Assembly (NCBI GenBank): GCA_904063045.1
Contig: CAJFCJ010000090.1
Location: forward strand, 1-48,135
Length of the DNA stretch: 48,135 nt
Direction: 5' to 3'
DNA from: Dimorphilus gyrociliatus
Taxonomy: Eukaryota > Annelida > Polychaeta > Dinophilidae
Position numbers and translations under genes: made by a program. How positions within the stretch are numbered: the first letter of the stretch is position 1; each line of letters begins with the position of its first letter. The notes under the pieces were generated by a model. The model was given only the letters and a program-made list of their open reading frames with translations. It was not told where the DNA came from and searched no databases. Positions 23,000-32,365 of this stretch are shown in pieces.

Positions 23000-23050
23000 G
23001 GTTTTGAATTAATTAAAAACCACAAAACTGGGCAATTTCAACAACATCCC
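23000..23050 (+). mobile_element. MITE right-end fragment
   Basis: AACCACAAAACTGGGC followed by AATTTCAACAACATCC matches the right end of MITE copy 4. The rest is absent. Confidence 0.6.
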
Positions 23051-23254
23051 TTCAGGAATTGTAGCTGCCCCAGTTGGTGAATGGTATTTCAAAAAGCTGT
23101 TATCATCAATCTTAGCTCCACTACCCTTAATTCTCAACATTAATTCATTTATTTTAGAGATACTCATCTATTTCCTTTGATCTAGTTTGTCACTTTCATA
23201 ACCCAAAATATCATTCCTTTATGTAGAATTATGGACTGTCAACTGCACCATATC

Positions 23255-23560
23255 TGTACTTTGTTGTATTCTAATTGTAAGAATTTCTGCTTCTTTAGAA
23301 CAGTATTCATCCTTTCCAATCATTTATCAACTTACCAAAGTACTAGTTCAAATAGAACCTTTCAAGTTTGTCCACAAGGAGTCTTAACAAATGTAATTTT
23401 GGTAGAAATCAACAAAATGCCAGTATTTCATTTAAAGAATATGTATTGAGTAAATGAGTGTCTAGTTCTAAACAAGTAAGTTTAAATAACCAGTTAATGG
23501 TCAAAGAACTGAACTGACAAGCTGGGGAAATGCATTTCCTTTTATATATTTGCCAAACCT
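23255..23560 (-). mobile_element. LTR family 2, partial reversed copy
   Basis: It starts TGTACTTTGTTGTATTC at 23255, the reverse complement of the family 2 LTR end. It continues through the shared 3' block (reverse strand GGTTCTATTTG, AAACTTG, GAACTAGACACTCATT) to a TATATAAAAGG box near 23545. The 5' end of the LTR is not recognised. Confidence 0.7.
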
Positions 23561-23769
23561 TGGGTTCACTTGGTCAAAGGATTACAAAGTTGAAATGTAA
23601 CAGTCTCACAATGCACATATAACAAAATATGAAAAGCTATTGCAACACTTATGCCTATCATGTGACACTGCAAAAACAAGCTTGCCTCTCCATCTGTTTA
23701 TGAATAAGATGTAACAAGTTTGACATGCATTTATACTGTTTGTTCCTTTGTTAATTCCATGGTGCCACC

Positions 23770-24011
23770 ATCTGTTATGGTCAAAGAATCTATTTCCTAT
23801 GAAATAAACGTCTTTTTAAAGTTCTAGACAATAATTCCACTAAATAACAGTCTCTCTGAAAAGCTGCTATCAGAGAGAAAGATATGCCAAACTCAGAAAT
23901 ATAAATATAAGGAATTGCAAGATAAAATTTTTTTAGTTTGGAAAGAATTTGCAAAAAGTAATAAAACAGCTGATGATGTTTTAACAGAAGTTTGCAATGT
24001 GTATTATCCAT
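23770..24011 (-). pseudogene. Retroelement fragment: protease edge plus 42-bp repeats
   Basis: ACCATCTGTTATGGTCAAAG matches the start of the retroelement protease segment at about 3268-3290. It is followed by two 42-bp units (23818, about 23860) and an open frame to 24011 ending LVELLSRTLKRRLFHRK. The same junction is present at 3290-3330. Confidence 0.6.
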
Positions 24012-24272
24012 AACTTTTAAAATACAAGTTCTGATGAGTATGAAATGAATTATCAGAGTTTATATTTCCATTCTTTTAACTTGAGTGTTGTATCAAGGAA
24101 ATATATATGATAATTTATTCATTATAACAATTATCTACTTTGGCAGTAAAACAATATCAAAAGATGGTTTTCATTGAACAACACAATATTTTCAAGTTGA
24201 CCCAATAAACTTTCCTAATCACCTACTTTCCAGGAAATTATAGTCATGGGGGTCAACTGTCCGGGGGTAGTT

Positions 24273-24885
24273 TCAGTAGTAATCTTTACTTATAACTTGT
24301 GAGTTATCTATTTCAAGAATTGTATCCCTATCATTTCCATTCTTGTGATCGATATGAATGACAAACAGTTGATTATTTCCATTCCAATAAGATATACTAA
24401 ATGAATGGTCTGCATTATTCTGAGAATTTAGTCCAAAAGTAAACCCTATAAAGCTGTTTTTGAGATATGATGGAATATAATAGAACAACAAGGTATTTCC
24501 AACTATATCAAAGGTTTTTTCAGGGATTTCTGCAAAGATAAGATAAAATTCATGAATAGGATTAGAGATATGGGATAAATAAACCATTTGTGTAAATTTG
24601 AATATAAGCATAATCCAGATTGTAATGTACTTTGGGATAAGTACTAATAAATGTTAATGTTAAAAATGATTCAATAGAATATCCTTCATAATTAAAACAT
24701 TGTCTCAATCTTGAATTTGGAAAATTTAGCATTTGAATTAGATTAGAACTCCAATCAACTTGAACAGTTTTTAGTAGAGTTACATTTCTATATTCTCTAT
24801 TTAAAAATAATAATTTTTGTTTTACTGCAAGATAATGATCAATAAACTCTTTTTTTCTGTTTACCTTCCAGCTACACAGAGTCAT
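24273..24885 (-). CDS. Unidentified extracellular-type gene, two exons
   Basis: On the reverse strand an exon from about 24885 ends ...DYAYIQIYTN. A 55-bp intron (GTTTATTT...TTTGCAG) restores the frame with EIPEKTFDIVGN and runs to a stop near 24273 (VISKDYY). The protein is rich in aromatic and hydrophobic beta-strand-like stretches (NTLLFYYIPSYLKNSFIGF, HSFSISYWNGNNQLFVIHID). I do not recognise a domain. It may belong to the same transcription unit as the discoidin-like exon at 26072-26513, with transposon sequence in the intron between them. Confidence 0.4.
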
Positions 24886-25127
24886 TTTGGTGAAATTCCA
24901 TCAGCCAAGATCAATTTATATTTTATATTAAGGCAATTTCCAGGTGAACACTGGGCTATCCAGTCTGCTGTAAGCCCAAGTGAAAAGTTAGTTTAGAGCA
25001 TAGGTACAAGTTGATTGTGAATGTGAAGATTCACAAGATGATCCCTTGGCTACAGTAGCTAAATTTGTCATGTGCCTTTCTCTTTCACCACCTGAAAATC
25101 ATATGCGAATGCTAGTGGAGGGGTTGG

Positions 25128-25164
25128 GAAAAAACGTCCCTGGAAACAAAAGCAGGAAAGTACA
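25128..25164 (+). repeat. Inverted minisatellite unit plus LTR family 1 end fragment
   Basis: GGGAAAAAACGTCCCTGG is the inverse of the unit at 25951-26032. It is followed by AGCAGGAAAGTACA, identical to the last 14 bases of the family 1 LTR. The two inverted units flank the MULE-containing segment. Confidence 0.5.
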
Positions 25165-25407
25165 GCTATTAAAAGAGAAATGAGTTATTTCCTTGTATTG
25201 TCTGTAAGTGAAAGATAAATTTTTCATTTCTTGGCAATATTCAGGTTAATTTGTTTTTTAAGCATTGAAACTCTGTTATTGATTTGGTTTATTGAATATT
25301 ACAAGATTATACATTTTTTTAAGAACCCTTCTATCCTGTCAGTTATTATTTATAATTTTTGTATTGGCAGCCATATTTGATATTTGAAAGTTAATTTACT
25401 TTTGCAG
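25165..25407 (+). repeat. Dispersed ~245-bp block ending in a splice-acceptor-like site (copy 2)
   Basis: Colinear with the reverse strand of 3717-3961, from GCTATTAAAAGAGAAATGA to ACTTTTGCAG. Here it immediately precedes the MULE transposase exon, so it is probably the 3' part of an intron. Confidence 0.8.
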
Positions 25408-25756
25408 AAACATTGAAAGTACTTGGATTAAGCATTCAATTTGGACACCAAATTGTTGGTCTGTATTTGGTCTTACCATCAGGACCAACAATGATGTTGA
25501 AGGATGGCACATAAGAATATATGAAAAGACTCCTGCAGAAGGCTCATTTTATATGCTCATAGATATTTTAAAACAGGAATCAAGTCTTATTCCAGTTGTA
25601 GAGAAACTTCTATCAGAAAAAAGGCTAAAGAAGTATCAGAAGAAAAGTGTCATCCAGAAGCAGAACCAAGTATATGCTGTTTGGGATGAATACAGATTGA
25701 GAATGGTTACATCTGCTGTCCTCTTGCTGAAGATTGCATTAATCTATTCAAAATAA
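25408..25756 (+). pseudogene. MULE transposase last-exon fragment
   Basis: After TTTGCAG the frame reads ESTWIKHSIW, SVFGLTIRTNNDVEGWHIR, IDILKQESSLIPVVEKLLSE, YAVWDEYRLRMVTSAVLLLK and stops at 25756. The motif RTNND-EGWH and the following helix pattern are the C-terminus of animal MULE transposases. The catalytic DDE part is not present upstream, so this is a fragment. The exon itself has no stop or frameshift, so it may be fairly young. Confidence 0.75.
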
Positions 25757-25950
25757 TTCTCAGTGTCTTAGCATAATTTTTACTTTATTCTGGTAACTTT
25801 TAAACTTTGTATAACATTCTTAGCTTTTTTCATTTTTAATACATTTTAATAAACATATATTGATTATTAATTATTATATTCTCAGTATATTGTCATTGGT
25901 TCCCTAAATAGAGCAATCTTTTTAAAATTCAAATATCTTTTCCCACTACT

Positions 25951-26032
25951 TGTTTTTCCCAACCTTGGGAGGTTTTTTCCCACCTTGGGACGTTTTTTCC
26001 CAGGGACGTTTTTCCCAAGGACGTTTTTTCCC
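25951..26032 (+). repeat. Minisatellite, ~17-19-bp GGGACGTTTTTTCCCA units
   Basis: Four tandem units of the type TTGGGACGTTTTTTCCCA with small changes; related to 4651-4718. The flanking reading frame on the reverse strand stays open through it but is probably not coding. Confidence 0.75.
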
Positions 26033-26071
26033 ATACTCCTAGTGGAGAATCATTTACAAAATGATATATAC

Positions 26072-26513
26072 CTTCTTGAAAGGTGTATGCCAAGACACTT
26101 CCCAATCCATAGTTATATGTTCCATAGCCCTTTAAGGCTGTTGCTTTTATCCATTCAGTATTTTCACCTGTTGAATTAGGTAAGAGAAAACATTTTTCAA
26201 AGTTGATATTATCAAGTTGAACAACGTAGCTAGCTCCATTACTGAACTCTAGTTTAACTTGTTTAATTAATTCAGAGGCGATTTGTATTCTTTGCTCAAT
26301 GCAAATTTCGGCAATATCAAATGTAGATGCAAATGTGATTTTTAAATATTCACTTTCACAGGCGGTTGATTGACATGATGCTGTCCAATCACGATAGTTA
26401 ATCCAGTGAGGATCTAGAGCATTTTCACAAACATATGTATAGTCTCTCAAATTTGCTATAGCTGACGTTGCTTCACAACTTCCTCCATTTTCCTTCCTGC
26501 AAACGTTTATCAA
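26072..26513 (-). CDS. Discoidin-like (DUF7402-type) domain exon of a secreted or receptor protein
   Basis: The reverse strand reads INVCRKENGGSCEATSAI, YVCENALDPHW, TACESEYLKITF, IAEICIEQRI, VKLEFSNGASYVVQL, WIKATALKGYG and NYGLGSVLAYTF. This is the pattern of the discoidin-like sugar-binding fold found in many invertebrate secreted proteins. It ends at a GT donor (GAAG/GTATATAT, 26071-26072). Upstream, a signal-peptide-like ORF starts with ATG near 26650 (MENLLLLFIYFSSLFVYHSS), but I could not join it with a clean splice. The next exons may be at 24273-24885. Confidence 0.55.
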
Positions 26514-26793
26514 TGTCCCAATTGGAAATGGAGAAATATTTTTCCATAGAGATTTGAAAATGATTAATACATTAACCTGAAGGAAAAGATGAATGATACA
26601 CGAAAAGTGAGGAGAAATAGATGAACAGAAGGAGCAAGTTTTCCATTCCTTGGTATCTAGCTAGTTTACATCTATTAACCCGAATCAATGTTGTTTGAAT
26701 AACAATAATTTACATGAGCAAAATCTAATTAAATATAGAATAATGATTAATTTATAAATCAATATGATCAAAATACATTAATAAGCCTAAGAC

Positions 26794-27728
26794 TGTACAC
26801 ATACATTCGTCAGCTATATTCTACAATAGAGAAGTAGTATTGAACCAGTATTGTACTATGCAGATAGCACTGATAAAGATAAGCAGTAGTGACCTAGTTT
26901 CCTGTAGGGCAATACATACACATTATGCAGCAATAAAACCTATTAAATTATATAAAGAATATTTGCTATTTGCAACCTAGCATTAATATTACAATTTATT
27001 AATCCATAAATTTATGATTTCGAACTAAAACTAGTTCAATTAATTATCAATTATGCTTAAATTCTAAGTTTAGATTATATTGACTATTCAACAGTATTGT
27101 ATACACAATACTGTTCTTTTTAACATGCATTAATCAGATATACTTCCTCCTTATATGCTGATGCTAAATTTACTAACTCAATCAATTGAATATCATTATT
27201 AAGGTAGAATATAAAAACGGTCAAATATACAATCTACATGTTTTCTTGATTGTTGGACTTGTCCTACTAAAATTGTTACATCTTATGCAACTCTCCAACC
27301 TTCGAAATTCAACTATTATTTAGAAGAGGAAAACAATAAAAACATGACCATATTTACAACTTTTCTTTGTCTTCAAATGTTACTTTTGTTTTTGTGAACA
27401 TTGAAATTTGTCAACTATCAACCCTTAAAAGAGTATATAAACCCTACGAAATTAACAGTTGATAGTTCAGTTTTCTAACCGTCAGCTAGTTGTTTAAACT
27501 AGCTTGTTTAGAACTAGAAGCTCATTTTACTCAATACATATTCTTTGGACGAAATACTGGTGTTTTGTTAATCAATTTCTACCGAAATTGCCTTTGTTAG
27601 ACTATTTGTGGACGAACTTTAAAGGTTCTATTTGGACCAGTACTTTGGCAAGTTGGTAAATGATTGGAAAGGACGATTACAGTTGTGACGAACCAGAAAT
27701 TCCTACAATTACAATACAACAAAGTACA
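26794..27728 (+). mobile_element. Solo LTR, family 2, with perfect 5-bp target duplication
   Basis: A 935-bp unit begins TGTACACATAC and ends AACAAAGTACA. The five bases AAGAC occur immediately before (26789-26793) and after (27729-27733). It includes a TATATAAACCC box near 27434 and the block GGTTCTATTTGGACCAGTAC near its 3' end, which is shared with LTR family 1. No internal coding region adjoins. This structure is what unequal homologous recombination leaves from a full LTR element. Confidence 0.9.
27090..27115. repeat. 26-bp palindrome in the solo LTR
   Basis: AACAGTATTGT and ACAATACTGTT are perfect inverted arms separated by ATAC. It lies in the U3-like part of the LTR upstream of the TATA box, so it could be a protein-binding site. 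Confidence 0.7.
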
Positions 27729-28158
27729 AAGACCTTCAAATTAACTACTGTATATTTCAATTCCAATGAAATTCCAATTTCCAAGTAATTCAATAATTCA
27801 AGTGGATAAAAAGTAAAATACATATTTAAAGTGTGTATTAATAGAGAATAACTCTGGGTATACCTAAACACCAAATGCTGTAAAGTCAGCTATGTAAAAA
27901 GAAGAACAAGCTGAGTTTTTTTGACATATATCCACTTCTAATTCTCTAGAGGAATAGAAAATTCTTTTTGGAAAGGAAAATCCTTTAAAAAATTGATAAC
28001 AAACTAGCTGGCAATAGATTTTTTTGTCAAATATTTTATATATTTTTTTGATTTTAAATAACATATGGAGCCACTCTACAATTGAACACTTGTCCTAATA
28101 CAATTAATACATAGGTCTAAAGTCAGTTTTATTCAACAAATTTTCAATAATCACAGTA

Positions 28159-28220
28159 GGCGTTTTAATCAATATCATCAGAGAATGAACAACCAGAAAC
28201 TGATATCAACTGAAAACGCC
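28159..28220. repeat. Imperfect inverted repeat (MITE-like hairpin)
   Basis: GGCGTTTTAATCAATATCA at the left pairs with TGATATCAACTGAAAACGCC at the right around a ~23-base loop. The GGCGTTTT ends resemble the MITE family termini, so it may be a collapsed MITE. Confidence 0.5.
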
Positions 28221-28607
28221 CCCTTGGATCTGTTAAAGAAAAATACTAATCAGTCTGTATTAGATTTTTGTTTGAATAACACAACTAAAGATTTTTTGCA
28301 ATGGAAACTAAAATACATGTGAAAATGCTTCTTCATAGTTTTTCTGATGTGAATAATATGAATTATGAAAGTGATGATAAGGAAAATCATTGTAATGGCA
28401 TTTTTTACGAAATTAAAAATGATAAAACATACAAAGTATATATTTAAAATTGAATTCTTGTAGATAATTCATTACTGTAAATTTCTTAAATTAGATCAAA
28501 ATACAAATGATAATATTTCTATACCTAATTTAGCCTATAATAGATCTCTTACCTTTAAATAGAAATAGCAGTACAATACAGAAACTCTTAGCTAAGTTAT
28601 TCTCTTT

Positions 28608-29076
28608 NNNNNNNNNNNNNNNNNNNNNNNNNNNNNNNNNNNNNNNNNNNNNNNNNNNNNNNNNNNNNNNNNNNNNNNNNNNNNNNNNNNNNNNNNNNNN
28701 NNNNNNNNNNNNNNNNNNNNNNNNNNNNNNNNNNNNNNNNNNNNNNNNNNNNNNNNNNNNNNNNNNNNNNNNNNNNNNNNNNNNNNNNNNNNNNNNNNNN
28801 NNNNNNNNNNNNNNNNNNNNNNNNNNNNNNNNNNNNNNNNNNNNNNNNNNNNNNNNNNNNNNNNNNNNNNNNNNNNNNNNNNNNNNNNNNNNNNNNNNNN
28901 NNNNNNNNNNNNNNNNNNNNNNNNNNNNNNNNNNNNNNNNNNNNNNNNNNNNNNNNNNNNNNNNNNNNNNNNNNNNNNNNNNNNNNNNNNNNNNNNNNNN
29001 NNNNNNNNNNNNNNNNNNNNNNNNNNNNNNNNNNNNNNNNNNNNNNNNNNNNNNNNNNNNNNNNNNNNNNNNNNNN
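28608..29076. other. Assembly gap (N)
   Basis: 469 undetermined bases. The gap hides the 5' part of the class A GPCR gene. Confidence 1.
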
Positions 29077-30111
29077 CAATTTTTCATTTCGTCATCCTAT
29101 CTCAAATCCTTTAAGATCATTTATAATTGGAATTCCAGTGATTATGACATTTTTTTCAACAATTTCAGCTATAATTTCTCTTCCCAAAGTCCGAAAGGTT
29201 CCAAAAATATCAAAAATTCTAATAATAAATATATCTGTAGCTGATTTTTTAACTAATATTGTAACAATTCCAACATCATTGATTAGTTCAATTTATGGAG
29301 AATTTCCATTTGGATATGTTTATTGTCAAATTGCAGGTGTACTTGTAGCTACAAGTGCTATGACGTCTTTATGGACAATAGCCTTAATATCAGTTGATCG
29401 TTACTTTGCTGTAACTTGTCCAGAAAGGTGAGTAATTAACGTAATTATAACTATGAAACCATAACCATACTATTTTATTTTTGTAGGTATAAGAAGGTTA
29501 TCACTTATAAAAGAATGAAATTACTTATTCTTCTTTTTTGGTTAATCTTATGTTGCCAGAGTTGTTTACCTTTTATCTCATTTTTAAAATTTAATCTCTA
29601 CATTTTTCTTGACAATGAAATTGTATGTTCTCCACCAATTGAACCAAATTTTCAATCACTATTCTACATGGTTACCGGACCAATTTTATCATCTGTAACA
29701 ATTTTTTTATCATCTTTTAAAATTATTTCAATTCTAAGAAAGCAAAATATAAAAATTACCGTAAATTTGAAAAAGAATGGAAATATTTCAAAAAGGAATT
29801 TAAGAGTAATAAAATTATTAATTTTAACATTTTCAACATTTTACTTATTATGGATGCCATTTAATATTTGCTTTTTTGGTAGAATGTTTAGTAAAACATT
29901 CCAAACTAACATAACTTTTATTTGTAGTTTTATATTTCTTTGGATAGCATCTTTAAATAGTTTTGGCAATACTTTGATATATGTTTATGTAATTCCTTGT
30001 TTAAGAAAAACATTTTTCAATTTCTTCAATTGTTTTGCTTGTAAACGGCAAATCATTAATAAGTCTGTTCAAAAAAGAATTGAAAACAATACAGTTCAAA
30101 CAATTCAATAA
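29077..30111 (+). CDS. Class A (rhodopsin-like) GPCR, 5' end in the gap
   Basis: Exons 29077-29427 (start in the gap) and 29487-30111, joined across a 59-bp intron (GTGAGT...TTTGTAG) in frame. Seven hydrophobic segments are visible: TM1 FIIGIPVIMTFFSTISA, TM2 with NISVADFLTN (the conserved Asp), TM3 ending in ISVDRYFAVTCPERY (DRY motif), TM4, TM5, TM6 with FYLLWMPFN (W-x-P) and TM7 with NSFGNTLIYVYVIP (N-T-x-x-Y instead of NPxxY). A Cys in YVYCQIAG before TM3 and one in EIVCSPP could form the usual disulfide. The short tail has a Cys-rich stretch (FFNCFACK). It resembles amine or peptide receptors, but the ligand cannot be told. Confidence 0.85.
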
Positions 30112-30260
30112 TTCAAATCGAATTTAAAATGTGTCAGCAAAGTTCCTTTACTCTCCTCATCCAATCTTTACCCTCTCAGTGGCAATTCAAAACTTATCTG
30201 ATTCATTTATTTCTTTACTAACAAACAACATTCAAATCTTTACAAAGACATGGTAACAAT

Positions 30261-30467
30261 GGGATCAACAGAAAACGGCCCCAAGTAGGATATTTGAAGG
30301 CAACTTTTTGGGTTGAGAAATGGTTAGGAGGAAAAAGGCATCTATTGATTTCTAGTTAGGAGGGTCCCATCTAAGGGTTAGGGGAAATGGAAATGGTTAA
30401 GGATACACAAGGGATGGTTTAGGGTTAGGGTAAAACCATGCTTTTGGGGCCGTTTTCTGTCGCATCC
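30261..30467 (+). mobile_element. 207-bp MITE family, copy 1, with 8-bp target duplication
   Basis: Terminal inverted repeats ACAGAAAACGGCCCCAA (left) and its complement (right) are perfect over 17 bases. GTAACAAT occurs immediately before (30253-30260) and after (30468-30475). The interior contains GGAGGGTCCCATCTAAGGG and TTAGGGTTAGGGTAAAACC. There is no coding capacity. The GG termini and 8-9 bp duplications fit Merlin-type (IS1016-like) transposons; hAT or P are alternatives. Confidence 0.92.
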
Positions 30468-30702
30468 GTAACAATTCAGATGGAAGGCACTTGGTTACTA
30501 GCACCAACAATGATAACCTAATTGATAAGAACAAAATTAATTTTCTAAGTTAAGTTGGTTACTTATTATCTATTTTACCTACATTACATAATTATCATAT
30601 CATTTATTTCATTCTGGTTTTTATCATTTTTAGGCTTTTCATTCATGGTAATGAAATAGAAGATCATTTTATAAAAGAAAGCTCTTTATTATCCTCCTGT
30701 GA

Positions 30703-31493
30703 GTGATCACTTTTTTTGAAATTGAATCTATATTGGAAATAAATGATATTGATAAAGAAAATGATCATTCAGATATTGACCTAGAAAATTTTGATAAAAA
30801 TATAGAAAATATCACACTAGAAGATATTAAATTGCCATGTTTTAATATGAAGCATAGTTTACTTTTTAAACCTATTTTTGAAGATATGTTGTACTCTTTA
30901 AAATATGATAAACTTAAAATTCAATTTTCTCAACTCTCAAGGTATAATAATTCACTTATTCATCAAATACCAAATTCTTTGACAAAATGCAAATTGGAAA
31001 TTCAAGTTGATAATGACACAAATACATATAATGATGCCAAATATTTAAAATTCAAGTCAATTATTTCTTGGGAATATATTGAACATTCAGCATATCGAAT
31101 GGTGAAAGTAACATTACAAAAAGATGATAAAATTAAAGTAAAAAATCAAGCAAATTTAAACTACACGGCTCAGACTGCAACCACATTGGCAGAGTTGTTT
31201 ATCAAAATGGTTCTATTATTGAGATCATTGATAACTTTTTTCCAACAATGTTACTTATTTTCAAAGACTCATCCATGAAGTCCCAAGCTGAAACCAATAA
31301 TTTAGAGAAAATATACCTTCTGTTTTTTGAGCAGAGGCTGCCAAATATTATTATCAAAACTGAATCTTGCAATTGTAAAAAGTCTTTTTGTGCACACAGC
31401 AACTGTGGTTGTCGGAAATCGAAAAAAAGTTGTAATGAAAGATATGAATGTCAGAATAGTATCACTTGTAAGAACAAATACAGGGATGCTTGA
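30703..31493 (+). pseudogene. CXC-type Cys-rich C-terminus protein remnant
   Basis: A 191-codon frame (acidic start, then HQIPNSLTKCKLEI, SIISWEYIEHSAYRMVKVTL) changes frame on TTTTTT at 31236-31241. It continues to CNCKKSFC-HSNCGCRKSKK-CNERYEC and CKNKYRDA before a stop. The spacing of the Cys residues resembles CXC/MSL2- or tesmin-type zinc-binding domains. With one base corrected the two frames join as one protein. There is no clear ATG; the first codon used is GTG-like, so the 5' end is unknown. It could be a cellular chromatin-type protein or a transposon-encoded protein. Confidence 0.45.
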
Positions 31494-31519
31494 ACATTTA
31501 AATTTCCAACTGAATTGTA

Positions 31520-32150
31520 GTTAAGGCTACATATCTTTTTATAATTGTTGACATTCTGATATCTATTAAAGAAAATTTGAAATTAGGCCTGTATAATTAT
31601 ATTAAAATTTTAGCAAATTAAATTTCTTATCGCATTCTGCAGAATCTTCATCTGTTCCATCATATCAATCATATACAAAATCACAAATAATATTTTTTTT
31701 TTACACTTACAGTTTACAACATTTTGATGACAATTGCATTGCTGCAAAGATACAATATGTATGGACATAAAATCACTTTATACTGTAGGCATCTAGCATT
31801 TTATAACTTTTACAACCTTCAGCTTAGAATGATGAAAACTAAGCCGCTATAAAATTTGTGGAGATGTAGTGATCATTTAAAATCTTTAAGGAAATTATTT
31901 TCTCATTTCATTCATCTGTTTTTCAAATATTTAAAAAAAATTCCAAATTACAAAAATATGATAATGTAAATGTATTTAAATAACTGTTGTAAATAATTTT
32001 TTCTTAAAACTACATAAGTATGATTAAAAGTTCGTATTATCAACCTTTGAAGAAAAATGTCAATTGAGCTATTTTGAAAGAATTTTACTTCTTTTATTTT
32101 TCTCTGTAAGTGAATTAATGAAATAAGACATGCATTAATAAGTGTTTTTT
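31520..32150. other. AT-rich intergenic DNA
   Basis: No gene or clear repeat recognised. Confidence 0.5.
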
Positions 32151-32152
32151 TT

Positions 32153-32360
32153 TAAATCAAGCCAAACCGCGAACGTGGTACTGTCAACAGGAACGAATAG
32201 AGTCAAACACCCATATAATTGACAGGAGTAAAACTGAGAAAGTATAAAAAAGGAGAAAACATAACAGTACGGTGTGAGCGAAATATCAAGAATTACAAAT
32301 AAAACTGAAACGAAATTATTTGATAATTTCGTGATACAAGTCGGTAAAAAATCTTGTAAA
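32153..32360 (+). mobile_element. Hairpin-ended inverted-repeat element, half copy A
   Basis: It matches the reverse complement of the left end of the element at 42639: GAACGTGGTA, a TATAAAA box at 32243-32249 pointing outwards, a hairpin CGAAATTAT-TTG-ATAATTTCG at 32311-32331, then GTGATACAAG and the end AAATCTTGTAAA. The other half is missing: it starts at about the central palindrome of the element. Confidence 0.75.
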
Positions 32361-32365
32361 GTTAG

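Noticed and set aside
28530-29087. Reverse ORFs spanning the N gap
   Set aside because: They consist almost entirely of undetermined bases.
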